Below, piece after piece: positions 62,928 through 64,000 of a stretch of 64,000 nucleotides of DNA. Every line of letters begins with the position of its first letter. Within the stretch, counting starts at the first letter, position 1. Source of the stretch: Hyphococcus formosus (GTDB taxonomy: Bacteria > Pseudomonadota > Alphaproteobacteria > Caulobacterales > Parvularculaceae); assembly GCF_046736345.1 (NCBI RefSeq), contig NZ_CP157210.1:2852001-2916000 (forward strand), given 5' to 3'. The translations under genes and the position numbers were made by a program. The notes below the pieces were generated by a model that saw only the letters and a list, made by a program, of their open reading frames with translations, was not told where the DNA came from and did no database searches.

Positions 62928-62959
62928 GGGCGGTACATGAAAATGTGCCGCCCTTTGAT
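62928..62959 (+). terminator. Terminator after the TonB-dependent receptor gene
   Basis: GGGCGGTACA (62928-62937) pairs with TGTGCCGCCC (62944-62953) with one G-T wobble around TGAAAA, followed by TTTGATTTT. It may also serve the convergent gene at 62967. Confidence 0.82.
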
Positions 62960-62966
62960 TTTAGGC

Positions 62967-64000
62967 TTATCGGTAAAAAACAGTCTCGTTGCCGGTAAAG
63001 GACCAAGGTTCTTCGAGATCGATGCAGGATGTTACGTCACCGCGCGCTTCGATCTTTAAAAGCTCCTGACCGTTTTTGCTTTCCTGCCGCTGCAACAGGA
63101 TAACGCCATTCATCAGTGGGCCGATAAAGTTCGATCGAAGGCGCTGATAGCAATAAGGCGAATGATCGTTGATCTCCGCAAATGGCACATTGATCCGGCC
63201 ATCACCCTTGGTGAATGACAAAAAGTCGGTTGGGATTTCACTATTGGTTTCCGCGCCCATTGTCTTGACGGGATAAAGAAGGGATGCGGTCAGCGAGGTT
63301 AGCTTGCCATGAAGGGCAAAGATCAACCGGTCCGGATCAATCGCATCGGGCGAAAGCGCAATCGCACTCACCTTTGTTGTGGCTGCATTATGCGCCGCGT
63401 CAGTGAACCACGCCCCTTGCGCGGTGCCGGGCGTATCAACCAAAGCGGCGCGGCAGGCATTTTCGCCCTTGGCGCGGCGGATGCCCCAGCTATCGCCAAG
63501 TTTATTCGCCCAATTGTCTTTTAAACCGCGCGGCAGGTAATCAATCGCGCAGCGCGCGCGGGCCGTATCTAGGTTGATGGTCGCCAAAAGATCCGGCGCG
63601 ACATCAAAAACCTCAGCGCGCGCAAATGAATCTGTCCGGTAGCGTTCGGGGCGCGCCATTGGCGCTGGTGTAGCGTTAAGATCGTGCAGCCCGACATCGA
63701 AACCGTCGCTCGACCCGATGACATCACCGGTATTGACCCGAAGGGTGCTCTTGATCGCCAGGTGATCGGGCGACCCCACTTCGGTGAAGGCGCGCAAGCC
63801 GCCGACCCGCGCCAGCAGGTCAGGGTCGATCTGATCGAGCCGGTCGTAATAAAACGAAATCTTCTCACACGACCGGAAATGAACCGTCCATGACGGGCCC
63901 AATGCGCGGCCATAGGGATCGCGCAAGATGCGGCGTTCAATGGCGACAATATCGGCCTTGGCCGGGGCGAGGGCATTGGTCATGCGGCGCTCAAACGCCT
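62967..64000 (-). CDS. Uncharacterised protein, possibly degenerate M23 fold (cut by window edge)
   Basis: Not firmly recognised. There is an ATG at 63983, but the frame stays open to the edge, and the first residues (ALAPAKADIVAIERRI) read like the middle of a LytM-type domain, so the true start is probably outside. The first 100 visible residues follow an M23 pattern: WTVHFRSCEKISFYYDRLDQI, then VNTGDVIGSSDGFDVGLHDL. They lack the catalytic HxH, with only a His-Asp at the end. The rest is a beta-rich domain with several cysteines (CRAALVD, YCYQRL, SCIDLEEP). It is probably exported. An inactive peptidase-like binding protein is a guess. Confidence 0.7.
   Translation of the reverse strand, partial: AFERRMTNALAPAKADIVAIERRILRDPYGRALGPSWTVHFRSCEKISFYYDRLDQIDPDLLARVGGLRAFTEVGSPDHLAIKSTLRVNTGDVIGSSDGFDVGLHDLNATPAPMARPERYRTDSFARAEVFDVAPDLLATINLDTARARCAIDYLPRGLKDNWANKLGDSWGIRRAKGENACRAALVDTPGTAQGAWFTDAAHNAATTKVSAIALSPDAIDPDRLIFALHGKLTSLTASLLYPVKTMGAETNSEIPTDFLSFTKGDGRINVPFAEINDHSPYCYQRLRSNFIGPLMNGVILLQRQESKNGQELLKIEARGDVTSCIDLEEPWSFTGNETVFYR

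Noticed and set aside
1..64000. tRNA, rRNA, CRISPR, insertion sequence or prophage elements
   Set aside because: I looked in all gaps for cloverleaf-like sequence, evenly spaced repeats, transposase or integrase motifs and terminal inverted repeats, and saw none. Small RNAs without obvious structure could be missed by eye.

Overview
The window reads as the chromosome of a free-living, respiring alphaproteobacterium of moderate GC content. The support is gene content: RegB/RegA (ActS/ActR) redox regulators beside a Sco1/SenC gene, a TIGR02302 (DUF4175) protein beside hpt, a DUF1674/SDHAF4 protein, a twin-helix HIG1 protein near etfBA, a CoxF-type protein in the aa3 oxidase cluster, and an intracellular PHB depolymerase. 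The order within the class cannot be fixed by eye. I see no rRNA, tRNA, CRISPR array, insertion sequence, integrase or phage gene, and gene packing is dense throughout.

Layout. 1-9.1 kb: divisome ABC pair ftsE-ftsX (ftsX cut by the left edge), a zinc-ribbon protein with a long Arg/Asp-rich linker, hpt, the TIGR02302 protein, and an argH-lptM-lysA operon in which a 36-residue LptM-like lipoprotein is easily missed. 9.1-22.3 kb: a TlpA-like thioredoxin, a large lipoprotein of unknown role, dodecin, a 3-hydroxybutyryl-CoA dehydrogenase, etfB-etfA, a HIG1 protein, a 599-residue secreted Cys/His protein, YccF, a DoxX-like protein, DUF1287, an aldo/keto reductase, gluQRS and tldD. 22.5-30.9 kb: an aa3-type cytochrome c oxidase cluster, coxB-coxA-orf-ctaB-coxF-ctaG-coxC-lipoprotein-DUF983-surf1-DUF2306. 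Its coxB carries a soluble insert of about 105 residues between the second membrane helix and the CuA domain.

30.9-35 kb: a four-gene minus-strand operon for what looks like an envelope machine: a MotA/ExbB-type channel, a MotB-type peptidoglycan-binding stator, a secreted unknown and an M23 lipoprotein endopeptidase. Between it and a divergent small secreted-protein gene lie four TGAC-type half-sites at exact 11-bp steps. Read on the minus strand they contain a near-consensus Pho box. This is the best candidate for something new in the window.

35.3-48.4 kb: a TetR regulator with its own palindromic operator, a two-domain M16 peptidase, regA-regB, senC/sco1, phaZ, a VOC protein, polA and an S9 peptidase. 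48.6-58.3 kb: a surface-glycan cluster with seven glycosyltransferases (GT87, GT39-like, four GT2 including a tandem-duplicated pair, one GT4) and a Wzx-type flippase. 58.3-64 kb: htpX, SDHAF4, a secreted thermonuclease-fold protein, a TonB-dependent receptor and a protein cut by the right edge that looks like part of an M23-fold protein.

Two themes link the genes: aerobic respiration (oxidase, assembly factors, RegBA, SenC, ETF, HIG1, SDHAF4) and the cell envelope (FtsEX, LptM, stator operon, glycan cluster, TonB receptor). Five of about twelve convergent gene pairs overlap by exactly four bases at their stop codons.
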